Both the position numbers and the translations under genes were made by a program. From Bolinopsis microptera (lineage: Eukaryota; Ctenophora; Tentaculata; Lobata; Bolinopsidae): 64,000 nt of DNA. Shown piece by piece: positions 50,501 to 60,209 of the stretch (position 1 is the stretch's first letter; every line of letters starts with the position of its first letter). The stretch covers positions 4,257,408 to 4,321,407 of the forward strand of contig NC_087082.1 in assembly GCF_026151205.1 (NCBI RefSeq). The letters are read 5' to 3'. Under the pieces are notes generated by a model. That model ran no database searches. It was not told the DNA's origin and saw nothing but the letters and a program-made list of their open reading frames with translations.

Positions 50501-52207
50501 ACGAGCTCATTAATCCCAGATAATTAATGATAAACTATCCAATTAAAACAATGTAATGACTAATCTAATGACTTACCTTGACAATGAGATAAAGACCGAA
50601 CAACATGCTGCTAGCCATTATTGGGAACATGTATACATCCTTTGTGGTCATGGTCTCTATAGCTTCCCCATTTTCCTGAAACACTCTCATTATTAAACTG
50701 TAGAGCCGCATTTTAAGAGCCTTTTTTATGTCGCAACAAATGGGATCAATAAAAATTTTTCCCAAGAAACATGTCGAGAAGACTAAGTCTACCAAACGGT
50801 TCAAACAATGTCAGGGACGCGAAGTTTCTCGACCATTGTCTCCAAATTTAAACTCTTAGTTGTTCGGACTAACTACATTAATGTATTCCTATCCTGTTTA
50901 ATACAATAACCTAAATCAAACATTATAGTAACCAAATTGAAAACAGAAAGGGACTAGGAATTAAATGTCCTTCTTCCCAAAAATAACTATGAATTTCTAC
51001 AGAAATATATTATATGACGAATATAACATATAATCACCTTTGATTTCTTATGGTAGGTGATGGACCTGTAAGAGCCCCAGAAAATGGGGATGACAGCCAT
51101 AAGGAAAAGGCTGACATAGGCCAGGGCCAGGCCTTCTGTAGTTGCGACTGCTCGGCCAGTTATGTTCTTCACTGCCTGAAATTATTGAATATTAGAGATC
51201 TGCACCACATCAGTAAAGATACTGAAACCAAAACAAGTTCACACTACAGACTACATTTTCTTCTATTTGATAAACTTGTAGAATCTTAAAATTGAATGGC
51301 TGGAATTACTTTTTCTTTCATGAGAATTGTGTCTGCAATTCTTGGTAAGTGGGTACTATGTTTACATTATTAAAACTAATTTAGGTGAGTTGGAGTTATA
51401 ATAAGAATAGACAAATTAACACACAACAACAGCACATTATTATGAAAGCGTCGGAGTAGTTTGGGATACTTACTCGGAATTTCGATGCCCTGCAGAATAT
51501 TCACTTGCAGTAATATATTACTCTTTATTCTAGGTATTTTGGGTTTTACTAACATTTTGGTATTTTAGGCTAATGCCACTGAAGATGACGCCTTGAAACA
51601 TGTTTGACGACAGCTTGTAAATTGACAGATTGGTCCACTATATGCAACAAATTATCTAGTTTGATTGTTCAAAGGGAGAAAGTAATTGCTCTAGTAGAGT
51701 GAGTAATATACAATAATAAATTATAGACAGGAGTGTTTACCGTGTGTGATACTAGTTTTTGGATTCTATTTTAACACAGTGACACCAGCAATCTGTAAAT
51801 TAATTTTGATTGTTGATATAAGCAGAATAAAACGCCACATAACATTTCATTTCGTTGACAAGTTCTTGTGTGTGTTTTGGACAAAAGTACAATTATTAGA
51901 CAAGACACAAATACCTAATTAAACAATATACATACCACATTACCACAAATACCTAATTATACATACCACAAATACCTAATTATACATACCACAATGACCT
52001 AATTATACATACCAAAAATACCTAATTATACATACTAACCGGAACCCTTCTTCCCCACTAATCACCACCACTATTGCCTTTGTTAAAATGGCAATAGATG
52101 GAAATTACAATTATTAATTCAAATGAAGATAGAAGTTTTACCTCAGGTAGCACATCTTCTACTTTCTCAAGTATCTCCTCAGCAGCTTGCACTACAGGAT
52201 CTTCCAT
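38643..52207 (-). CDS. HM13: Signal peptide peptidase (SPP), intramembrane aspartyl protease
   Basis: It cleaves leftover signal peptides within the ER membrane. Twelve coding exons, all with GT-AG sites and matching phases: 52142-52207, 51038-51175, 50577-50675, 50284-50366, 50048-50130, 49724-49809, 46408-46478, 43075-43129, 42786-42843, 42398-42518, 41241-41407, 38643-38719. They sum to 1104 nt, 367 residues (human SPP: 377). The catalytic aspartates are in FFYDIFW (D224) and LGLGDIVLPG (D270); the PAL motif is in NAAQPALLYLVP (about 322-324). The N-terminus is acidic (MEDPVVQAAEEILEKVEDVL), with a possible glycosylation site NIT at 26-28. The last four residues, KKEE, fit the KKxx ER-retrieval signal. 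The start ATG at 52207 has context CAATATGG. Introns 6, 7 and 11 are 2.5-3.3 kb and full of transposons; the others are mostly short. Nothing suggests inactivation. A 5' untranslated exon cannot be excluded. Confidence 0.97.
39183..39440 (+). repeat. Partial copies of the hAT-like element interior
   Basis: Two neighbouring segments (about 39183-39345 and 39363-39425) match the interior of the element at 40196-40809 (there about 40515-40690). Shared landmarks are GGGGAGGCCTGCC, CGAGATCGCAT, ATATCG-GGG, GACTTCGAAA or similar and ATATTTTCGGCT. They are older and lack clear ends, so I treat them as fragments of the same family. Confidence 0.55.
40141..40186. repeat. 46-bp AT-rich palindrome
   Basis: CTAAATACTT-ACTAAATAG-TATATA-CTATTTAGT-TAGTATTTAG reads the same on both strands apart from one mismatch. 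It ends one base before the target duplication of the hAT-like element (40188). It could extrude as a cruciform. Confidence 0.9.
40196..40809. mobile_element. hAT-like non-autonomous element (614 bp) in HM13 intron 11
   Basis: Both ends begin CAGGGGTG (right end read on the minus strand) and continue TGTAGGAA; the left end has a 4-bp insertion. The element is bounded by a perfect 8-bp duplication, CTTGCAGG (40188-40195 and 40810-40817). CAGGGGTG ends plus an 8-bp duplication are the hallmarks of the hAT superfamily. Inside are a run of 27 G (40755-40781), shorter G and C runs near both ends, and a segment also found at 39183-39440. No transposase, so it depends on another element. Confidence 0.8.
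40755..40781 (+). repeat. Run of 27 G
   Basis: Uninterrupted G27, immediately followed by CATGGCCCCCCC. On the HM13 transcript it is C27. Runs of 14 G occur at 40937-40950 and 41169-41182 in the same intron. The length in the genome may be misjudged by sequencing, since homopolymers are error-prone. Confidence 0.9.
44089..45434. mobile_element. TTAA-flanked non-autonomous transposon carrying the CCT array (1346 bp)
   Basis: The two ends are 17-bp perfect inverted repeats, AGTGATGGTTATGATTT. Each is flanked by TTAA (44085-44088 and 45435-45438). Removing the element with one TTAA rejoins the LINE frame without loss, so this is an insertion with a 4-bp duplication. Inside are four near-copies of CGGACAAAAA (44428-44480), the long CCT tract (44505-44806), and imperfect CCT/AGTCCTCCTC sequence to about 44950. 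No transposase. TTAA use suggests piggyBac-type mobilisation, but the ends do not match the usual piggyBac termini. Confidence 0.8.
44505..44806 (+). repeat. (CCT)n microsatellite, about 100 perfect triplets
   Basis: 302 bp of uninterrupted CCT, followed by about 150 bp of imperfect repeat with CAGTCCTC and CAGCCATCCTC interruptions. On the HM13 transcript it is a pure (AGG)n polypurine tract, able to form G-quadruplex or triplex structures. The long frames in all readings (poly-Leu, poly-Pro, poly-Glu) are by-products of the repeat. Confidence 0.97.
46636..46785 (+). repeat. Dispersed repeat copy A in HM13 intron 6
   Basis: Shares with copy B (48815-48953, opposite strand) the sequence ATAATCTCAA-ATGTGTGT, a TCTG/TTCG-rich microsatellite, CGTGTAATTTCCGAACGGCT, TCAAGAAAACGG and GACAAAACTCTGAC. 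The order is identical in both. The family is not identified. Confidence 0.65.
47289..47465 (+). repeat. Second copy of the TA-flanked repeat (left end only)
   Basis: Begins CCTTAGGGCCAACAAATTTG after TA and follows the copy at 6339 through TTTTTCGACTTTTCGAG and CATTTTCCATTCCATTTA. The right end is missing. It lies in HM13 intron 6. Confidence 0.7.
48349..48536. mobile_element. Hairpin MITE with 67-bp perfect arms, HM13 intron 6
   Basis: Arms 48349-48415 and 48470-48536 are perfect inverted repeats, starting GCAACTTGGTCGTTTAGCTC and ending CATGCAACAACAAAAG. Each arm contains three spaced ATGCAACGTC/T motifs. The 54-bp loop carries further copies (GTTGCATAGACGG). I found no target duplication, so the true ends may lie outside the arms. 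The absence of arm differences suggests youth or gene conversion between arms. Confidence 0.75.
48815..48953 (-). repeat. Dispersed repeat copy B, possible Helitron start
   Basis: Same family as 46636-46785. Read on the minus strand it begins TCTATATTAATAATCTCAAG between an A and what was presumably a T. Some Helitrons begin with a similar TCTATATTA. No Helitron 3' hairpin with CTRR was found, so the class is only a suggestion. Confidence 0.45.
49211..49311. repeat. Short inverted repeat, about 26-bp arms, HM13 intron 6
   Basis: CCATATTTGTT-CTG-ACACGTGACAG (left) is mirrored by CTGTCACGTGT-AAT-AACAAATATGG (right), about 45 bp apart. Each arm holds an E-box CACGTG. It may be a small MITE. Confidence 0.65.
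51909..52036 (+). repeat. 23-bp tandem repeat in HM13 intron 1
   Basis: About five units of the type ATACCTAATTATACATACC plus CACAA, with point differences. AT-rich and short. Confidence 0.85.
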
Positions 52208-52832
52208 ATTGCCTATCTATCAATAAAGGAGATGAGAATAAAAGATATGTTATAAAATAACTCAAGGAAATGATAAGATTAAGTTTGATTGCTTGTTCAT
52301 TGGATAAAGTATACACTGCAATCTAACTTATAATTCAAAAGTTTCTCTTTGTATGTATGACCGCCCAGGTGCAAATTGGATGAGAAATAGGAAGTTGCAT
52401 AAACATGCACTTTTCACCTAATTTGAATGTGGGCGGACAAACAGACAACCAATCATTATCAAGTTTCGAATTGTAATAAAGATGGGGGTGGGTTAAATTT
52501 TTGGGCAAAAACCATGACATATTGGCTTGCAAGGCCCGCTTGCAAGACCCCCCCCCCCTGCAGTTCAAAATGGGATGTATAGCCCTGCCTTCTTATATGC
52601 TTGCTAAGGGATGCACCATGCTGGCTTGTTAGGAGAGACTATTCAATCCAATTGAAACACACATCGTTTTTTGTCTTTTTGTCTTTTCTCAAAAAAAATA
52701 GTCCTTTCTTTGTGCGTAGCTCTGCCGAGTAGGAACTCGTTAAATTGAGTTTGAAGAAGACAATTTAGCAGCAGAGGCTACTACAGACGTCTGCACTGTA
52801 ACACTCTCAAGTAGTTTAATGGATCTCCATTA

Positions 52833-53142
52833 CAACAACAACAACAATGGCGAACCTAGCACGCTACGATCGAGGGGCCGATCTCCTTTTATTTTGCGGT
52901 GCGGCCACGGTCCTTTCGGTACAGATTTCCCTGCAGCATAGTCGTGACGCAACCCCAGGCATATGCACTCGTGTTATTTTCGCAGCTCTAATCAGAGCCA
53001 CTATCATTCACACCATGGTTTAGTGAGTGACGGCTGCCCATCAATTTTGAAATCTTGGCCCAACTTGGATTCAAACTCGCAACATCAGGGCCAGTAGACA
53101 TTAGACAAGCAGATTAACCAACTAAGCCACTGAGCCACTTAA
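52833..53142 (-). mobile_element. tRNA-derived SINE (310 bp)
   Basis: Read on the minus strand the head looks like a tRNA: TGGCTTAGTTGG fits the polymerase III A box, and about 45 bp later GTTTGAATCC fits the B box with one mismatch. A tRNA-unrelated body of about 220 bp follows and ends in a (GTT)5 tail. An 11-bp target duplication, GATCTCCAYTA with one difference, lies at 52822-52832 and 53143-53153. SINEs like this borrow LINE enzymes to move. It sits 600 bp upstream of the HM13 start codon. Confidence 0.8.
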
Positions 53143-53494
53143 GATCTCCACTAAACTACAGGTATGTCATGATATGAAAGTTGAACACCAGCTACAGAAA
53201 GTAAACGAGGGTGGATGTCTCAACCCCAAGACTATAACAGGTGACCAAGGTCGGCTCGATGTATCTGCTAGTGAAGTTTGGACTCCATTTCATAAGAACT
53301 TTCTTAACCTTAGGGTTTCATGCCCCAATTTCTTATCAAACAGGACAAATACTCTTCAAGTGTACGAAATGGAATGAGAATGAGAAGAAGGATGAGTACT
53401 TGGAGAGTGTTGAATGTGGAGAAGGCAACCTTCACCCGGGGGTATTTCTCACATCTGAAGGACTATCTAAAGAGTGAAGCAGTTTATCAACAGA

Positions 53495-53950
53495 CTAGCT
53501 GGTCTCATAGCCAGAAAGAAAAAGGAGAGATATTGTGATGTGGTAAGGCATACTGAGGACGAGGATAAGATTTCCAATGTTGAGAACAACTCTTATTGCT
53601 CTATGTGGGCACAAGAAGATCATGCGTTTTGAGAATTGTGTGTGTACATGTGATTGTTTATAGTTCAAAATATCGGTAACAATGGACCATTTACCTAGTC
53701 CCATACCATGAAGACATTTATAGACAAGAAACAATAACTTATAATGAATTCTGTAACTAATAGGCAGCCAATGAAGATCTTTCAGAGTGTCTACTAGATG
53801 ATCATATTTATATAGTTCTACTTTAGCAGCAGAATTCTGAACGATTTGAAGTTGGTGGATGAGGTCGTCACTAATCCATAATATTAAAGAGCATTGCATG
53901 GCAGTAGTCCAATTTGCAGACGATGATGCTGTTAATAATAAGTAAAACAA
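53495..53950 (-). pseudogene. LINE reverse transcriptase fragment
   Basis: The 151-codon frame matches the region after the reverse transcriptase domain of common LINEs: LQIVQNSAAKV, then LKDLHWLPISYRIHYKLL and VYKCLHG. The upstream catalytic part is missing and the downstream part runs out of frame (about 53550 and below). It lies on the same strand as HM13, 1.3 kb before it. A dead copy. Confidence 0.75.
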
Positions 53951-54219
53951 AATTTCAGCTGAGCTTTGCTAAAGAGATATTTTCTCCTAATTACATTCCT
54001 AAGAAGTCTAAGGCTCAAACGGAAGATGATGGTCAATTTGGACACCAAGGTTCTTCGTTGTGCTAACAAATCTGATACAGGTGAAAACTGGCCACGGGCC
54101 TAAATATTACATATGAATCAATTACAATTCATTATCATAACCAATATTAAAAACTGTCCAAAATATCTTTTAAAAAAGTATTCTCTAGCCAAAGGGCTCA
54201 ATATTTAGGTATCATTTGA

Positions 54220-55740
54220 TAGAGAAACAAATTTAGAGAAACAAATTTGAATTGTGATCTTTATTACAGATTAAACATATCATATATAACCATAAAAGCC
54301 GCGCGTCGGCTGATTGCCTCAACTTGGATTGGTAGTAATTTCAGTTTACAGAAGCTGAAAGACGGCAGCTCAAAAGCCCCAGTGAACCATCGGAAAGATC
54401 AAGGACTCGAGTGCCAATAGTGGCTTTTTCGAACCCATTTTCGCCGATTTGCTGAGGCCCAGATGAGCCGCGCCCTGCTGCTTAACGGCACATGATGGTT
54501 TTTGTTTAAATACTTATTTAAATTTAAGCGATAATTCATTTTGTGGTTTACAGTTTTTGAATCATGTTCATCATTTATTTTTCGTTCAATTATCACGTGT
54601 TTACAATTCAGTCATACCATGCATAGTCAACATTGTTGAGGCAACCAGCTTCCGCAGTTCAATAATTGGAGACCGAAAATATAAATTGATCGAAATTTAC
54701 AATTCATCGTTATCAAATATAGTCAATAATATTCTTGATTCCATTTAGTACATAATAAGTTGGTTTTATTCTCTTGCAACACTACTGCACAACAAAAACT
54801 GCGCCTGTCCACCAGCAACAGCGCAGTCATATGTGTGCAGCCAAAGCTAGGCCACACACCCATGGCCGCGCCGGTTAAACAACTCTATATTCAATCGTTA
54901 TATTAGGAAATTTTAGTTAATTCTTTGATCACTCTTCAGTGCCGGTGGGCAGGCGCCCCGCATAGTTGGCTTTCCAAATTTACAGTCTCAGGAAAGCCGA
55001 AACGGTAATCGAGTCCCGGAGCAGAACACACATTTAGAAAATTGAAAAATTAAAATAAAAATAAAAATAACAAATTAGAAATTAAAAATTAAAAATTACA
55101 TGACTACGAGAGTCCAGACAGGCGACAAACACACAAACCGGACGAAGAGAGGACCCACTGCTGAATTCGACATATAATGAATTGTTGAAAACATAATGAT
55201 TCCTACACTAATATGATCTTGAGGCATGCCCTGCGTGTACTGTGCGAGTACATTGTAAATAATATCTGATAAGATGGGCCAAAAATAGCGGCACAGCGCG
55301 CAAAATGCGCGGCGTGACCGCCAAAATTTTATACTTTAGACATTAACATTTCAATCGGCTTTAGCGCTCAGCATATCTTCATTGAGTAGACGTTAGAATT
55401 TCAGTTCGTTGGAATCGAAGTTCAGTTCACACCAATCTATTTCGTCGTACCTGGACTGCATGCCGAGTAACTCCTTTTTTATTGTGGATTTTACAAGGTT
55501 CGTTGATGTAGAGAAGTTGATATTGCTAGCAGTGTTTCTACAATCGTTCCACATTTTTGTCGATTGATATATGAAGGAGGTGGATGGGGTTGGAGTGATG
55601 AATCGATCAGCACGTCTTGATGATCTGTGAAATAGATTTAGGAGTGGGACTGGGGATTCTAATTTATTGATTTTGAACATTTCCAATAAACATGTGTGTT
55701 TGAACAAACTGTGTATGGTTTATATAGTTAATAAATTAAC
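54220..55740 (-). pseudogene. 3' end of a LINE: C-terminal reading frame and 3' UTR
   Basis: The frame at 55393-55707 resembles the C-terminus of LINE polyproteins (SSRRADRFITPTPSTSFIY, then KMWNDCRN, a stretch where many LINEs read LWNSLP). About 1.1 kb of non-coding DNA follows, ending near 54220 with CTGTAATAAAGATC and a doubled AAATTTGTTTCTCT tail. The last 120 bp match the end of the copy at 63716-64000. Treating frame and tail as one element is my inference from order and strand. An A-rich low-complexity tract lies at 55035-55098. Confidence 0.55.
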
Positions 55741-56143
55741 TCCCCCTATACTGAGCTGGTTTGGAGCTCGAGGAATGAGGTGAGGCGATGATAATTATTT
55801 GTATTTTTCCAGGATTAAGTTTAAGGCAATATTCAATAGGGTGGATGGTTTTTTAATCGTATTTATGGAATTGGTACCGTTGTAAAGCTTACATTATGAC
55901 AGTTCAGATGCGAAAGTTTTATCGAAAATAGACCTGTCATTGTTCTGGAAATAACAATAATAAACAATAATATCTATGACCAATTTAACCATATTAAGAA
56001 ATGTGGTCGGTGATCCAGTATTGAGCATATGTGCAACTGTGTGAGTTCAGTATTCTAATTGCCCCCTTCAAGCAGCTAAGGTGCGTCTTACTAGCAGTCA
56101 TGTGACCGAGATCACGTGATAACACCTTTAACTAACTTATAGC
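55741..56143. other. Intergenic stretch, nothing recognised
   Basis: AT-rich DNA between the LINE fragment and the 44-bp inverted repeat. No open frame or repeat seen. Confidence 0.35.
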
Positions 56144-56554
56144 CCTGAGGATCAATTGGTACAATGTGTATTGAGGTAAATTGGTCGGGGTATGTTTTAT
56201 TATATAATATCAGTATTTACACTGAAACATTCAATAGCTTTCCTTAGCTGTTGGAACAGTGAAAGACCAAAATATTAGATGTTAACCCTGAGCAAATTGT
56301 AGCTTGTAGTTGTACATTTAATATAATCAATAATACTACATACTACCTTGTTGGACTTTATTTAAACGGACTTTAGTTCATAGTTGGATGCTAGAAGCCC
56401 AAGTTTACAATTTACCGCAGAAATTTATCTCGTACCGTTTTAAAACCAGATCTCGGAGAAAGGTTCACCTTAGAGTATTTTAAACCTAATTCTCGGTCAG
56501 ACATTTTACAATCTCCGAACAGTGTGACTATAATTATTTTATGTACAATCTCCG

Positions 56555-59262
56555 CCTAGCGGCCTAATTACCGGTTTACACATTCAACCACGTACGAACG
56601 TTCGCGTTCGCGTTCGCGTTTGAATCTTGAGTTAAATGGTTGGTTCACTATATGTTAAGTATAATAATATACTCTTCAGCGTACACTCTACACCTAATAT
56701 AAAGACATCAGCGGGACATCAGCCTTTCCTGCTATAATTATGCAGAAGATCAATTGCCAGAAAACCGAAAGTTTACAACGAGAAATATTATACAACTTTG
56801 ATAGATGTTGGTAATAATAGATATAATTATACAATTAACTACAAGACGTACACGTAAATCTCGACGAAGCAATTCATCTCTCGTGAGACTCAAGCGGCAT
56901 TCTCAAAGCACTCTCGTGGCACTCAAGCGGCATTCTCAAAGCATTCTCGTGGTACTCAAGCGGCATTCTCAAAGCACTCTCGTGCCACTCAAATGGCATC
57001 ATCAAGGCACTCTCGTGCCACTCAAGCGCTATTCTCGTGGCACTCTCGTCACACTCTCGTGGAACTCTCGTGGCACTCTCGTGGCACACTCGTGGCACTC
57101 TCGTGGCACTCTCGTGGCACTCTCGTTACACTCTCGTGGAACTCTCGTGGCATTCTCAAGGCACTCTCGTGGCACTCACGTGGCACTCAAGCAACATTCG
57201 CAAGGCACTCAAGCGGCATCCTCAAGGCACTCTCGTGCCACTCAAGCGGCATTTTCAAGGCACTCTCGTGGCACTCAAGCGGCAGTCTCAAGGCACTCTT
57301 GTGGCACTCTAGCGGCTTTATCAAGGCACTCTCGTACCACTCAAGCGGCATTCTCAAGGCACTCTCGTGGCACTCAAGCGGCATTCTCAAGGCACTCTCG
57401 TGACAATCAAGCGGCATTCTCAAGGTACTCTCGTGCCACTCTCGTGGCACTCTATCGGCATTCTCAAAGCACTCTCGTGCCAATCAAATGGCATCATCAA
57501 GGCACTCTCGTGCCACTCAAGCGCTATTCTCGTGGCACTCTCGTCACACTCTCGTGGCACTCACGTGACACTCTCGTGGCACTCTCGTGGCACTCTCGTG
57601 GCACTCACGTGACACTCTCGTGGCACTCTCGTGGCACTCTCGTGGCACTCACGTGACACTCTCGTGGCACTCACGTGACACTCTCATGGCACTCTCGTTG
57701 CACTCTCGTGGAACTCTCGTGGAACTCTCGTGGCACTCTCGTGGCACTCTCGTGGCACACTCATGGCACTCTCGTTGCACTCTCGTGGAACTCTCGTGGC
57801 ACTCTCGTGGCACACTCGTGGCACTCTCGTGGAACTCTCGTGGAACTCTCGTGGCACTCTCGTGGAACTCTCGTGGCACTCTCGTGGCACACTCGTGGCA
57901 CTCTCGTGGCACACTCGTGGCACTCTCGTGGCACTCTCGTGGAACTCTCGTGGCACTCTTGTAGAACTCTCGTGGCACTCTTGTAGACCTCTCGTAGAAC
58001 TCTCGTGGCATTGTCGTAACACACTTGTGGCACTCTCGTGGCACTCTCGTGGCACTCTCTTGGCACTCCCGTGGCACTCTCGTGGCACTCTCGTGGCACT
58101 CTCGTGGCACTGTCGTGGCACTCTCGTGGCACTCTCGTGGCACTCTTGTAGAACTCTCGTAGAACTCTCGTGGCATTGTCGTAACACACTTGTGGCATTG
58201 TCGTAACACACTTGTGGCACTCTCGTGGCACTCTCGTGGAACTCTCGTGGCACTCTCGTGGAACTCTCGTGGCACTCTCGTGGCACTCTCGTGGCACTCT
58301 CGTGGCACTCTCGTGGCACTCTCGTGGCACTCTCGTGGCACTCTCTTGGCACTCTCGTAAAACTCTCGTGGCATTGTCGTAACACACTTGTGGCACTTTC
58401 GTGGCATTCTCGTGGCACTCACGTGACTCAAGCAACATTCTCAATGCACTCAAGCAGCATCCTCAAGGCACTCTCGTACCACTCAAGCGGCATTTTCAAG
58501 GCACTCTTGTGGCACTCTAGCGGCTTTATGAAGGCACTCTCGTACCAGTCAAGCGGCATTTTCAAGGCACTCTTGTGGCATTCTAGCGGCACTCTAGCGG
58601 CTTTATCAAGGCACTCTCGTGGAACTCTCGTGGAAATCTCGTGGCACTCTCGCGTGGAACTCTCGTGGAAATCTCGTGGCACTCTCGCGTGGAACTCTCG
58701 TGGAAATCTCGTGGCACTGTACTCTCGTGGTACTGTCGTGGCATTCTCGTGACACTCTCGTGCCACTCAAGCGGCATCCTCAAGGCACTCTCGTGGCACT
58801 CAAGCAGAATTTTCAAGGCACTCTTGAGAATGGCGCTTGAATGTCACGAGAGTGCCTTGATAAAGCCGCTTGAGTGCCGCTAGAATGCCACAAGAGTTTC
58901 TTGAGAATACCGCTTGAGAACCACGAGGGTACCTTGAGAAAGCCGCTTGATTGTTACGAGAGATGAATTGCTTCGTTGAGGTTTAAGTTTACTTGTAGTT
59001 AATTGTATAATTACATCTATCATTACCAACATCTATCAAAGTTGTATAATATTTCTCGTTGTAAACTTTCGGTTTTCTGGCAATTAATCTTCCGCATAAT
59101 TATAGCAGGAAAGGCTGACGTCCCGCTGATGTCTTAAGGTGTAGAGTGTAGGCTGAAGAGTATATTATACTTAACATATAGTAAACCAACCATTTAACTC
59201 AAGATTCAAACGCGAACGTTCTTACTTGGTTGTATGTGTAAACCGGTAATTAGGCCGCTAGG
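56555..59262. mobile_element. Foldback-like element with long inverted arms and a minisatellite core (2.7 kb)
   Basis: Both ends begin CCTAGCGGCCTAATTACCGG in their own sense. The arms (56555-56880 and 58942-59262) match over about 320 bp with a few percent differences and small indels. The left arm has GTTCGC three or more times where the right has it once. Beyond the unique arm the inverted similarity continues into the repeat array on both sides. Long structured arms with tandem repeats and no transposase are the marks of foldback elements. I found no target duplication. Long minisatellite open frames on both strands here are not genes. Confidence 0.8.
56882..58960. repeat. 11-bp minisatellite with 33-bp higher-order units
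   Basis: The base unit is GGCACTCTCGT, about 175-185 copies. Near the ends it is organised as a 33-bp trimer of GGCACTCAAGC, GGCATTCTCAA and GGCACTCTCGT; in the centre (about 57530-58400) the simple unit dominates, with GGAACTCTCGT and CACACTCGT variants. From about 58830 the unit runs in the opposite orientation to the end of the array. Because stop codons are absent, every frame is open. Confidence 0.93.
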
Positions 59263-60209
59263 GGCTCCTGGCTCCATCACGTGACCTCAGTTGATATATT
59301 TTGCGTACATGATCACAGGAACAACGGTGCGCCCCTAAGGCTTGGCAGGTCAATTAGAAACGATCGTTGGAGCAATGGACCGGCTCACTTATAGATTGGA
59401 TCAGCGACAATTATTGGTTTGTTTATTAGCCATTCTCTTAGTTCGGTCAAGTCCATTTTCGAAAAGACTTCCACCATCCTTATTTATTTTAAATAAACAT
59501 TACAACGGTATTTGATTCGAAAATTCGATACAAAATCCGCCACCCTACAATTTACCTCAATACACATTGTACCAATTGATCCTCAGGGCTATAAAATAAA
59601 TAAATAAATAAAGTCAATTTTTACAGCACAGCAATATATATCTAAATATCAGATCCTCTGTAATCATAATGTATAAAAAAAGGGAGCTTTTCTCTGTGCT
59701 GAAGGATGAATCAAGGCAGATCATGGTTCTGTTAGCAGGCCACCCTAGTTATGGACAATACATATATATAAAATAATTAAATTATAATTTTAAAATTGTG
59801 TCAAGATTGAACTAAAACATAACTCAGGGTAAAATAGACGTATTCCCTTCGTCAAATTAACTATTTACAATACTAAACTTAAACGAACTCCGGGTAAAAT
59901 AAACGTAATCCCTTTGTCAAACTTGCTATTTACAATAACTTAATAAATTTATACGGTTGAAAATTATTTCATATTCAATAACAATGTAGCATCAATATAA
60001 TTGATACAAATGAGGAGCATACATAGCAGTGAGAATTGCACATAACAGGAGGACTGGAGGTATGGAGCAATAATGATTGACAGTGCACCTTTCCACTGAT
60101 GTTCCTAATTTCCTGTAATAGCTTAATAGGCATGGAAATACTTTGATTGCAGGGGATAGATTGGATTCACTTATGTACTGAGATAACTTAACCGAAATAA
60201 CATAACTGC

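Larger units (their letters stand above)
56144..59592. repeat. Exact 44-bp inverted repeat framing the foldback region
   Basis: The left copy (56144-56187) starts TAGCCCTGAGGATCAATT and ends TTGAGGTAAATTG. The right copy (59549-59592) is its exact reverse complement. Between each copy and the inner element lie about 370 and 290 bp that do not match each other. The right copy touches the tail of the LINE at 59593. It may mark an outer, older element. Confidence 0.85.

Noticed and set aside
53080..53142. A tRNA gene
   Set aside because: Only A and B boxes are kept; the cloverleaf does not close and a SINE body, GTT tail and target duplications follow.
56805..58883. Several long open frames on both strands with HSRGTLVAL or RVPRECHES repeats
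   Set aside because: The 11-bp unit has no stop codon in any frame, so frames stay open by chance. Both strands are open over the same DNA and no signal peptide or domain is present.
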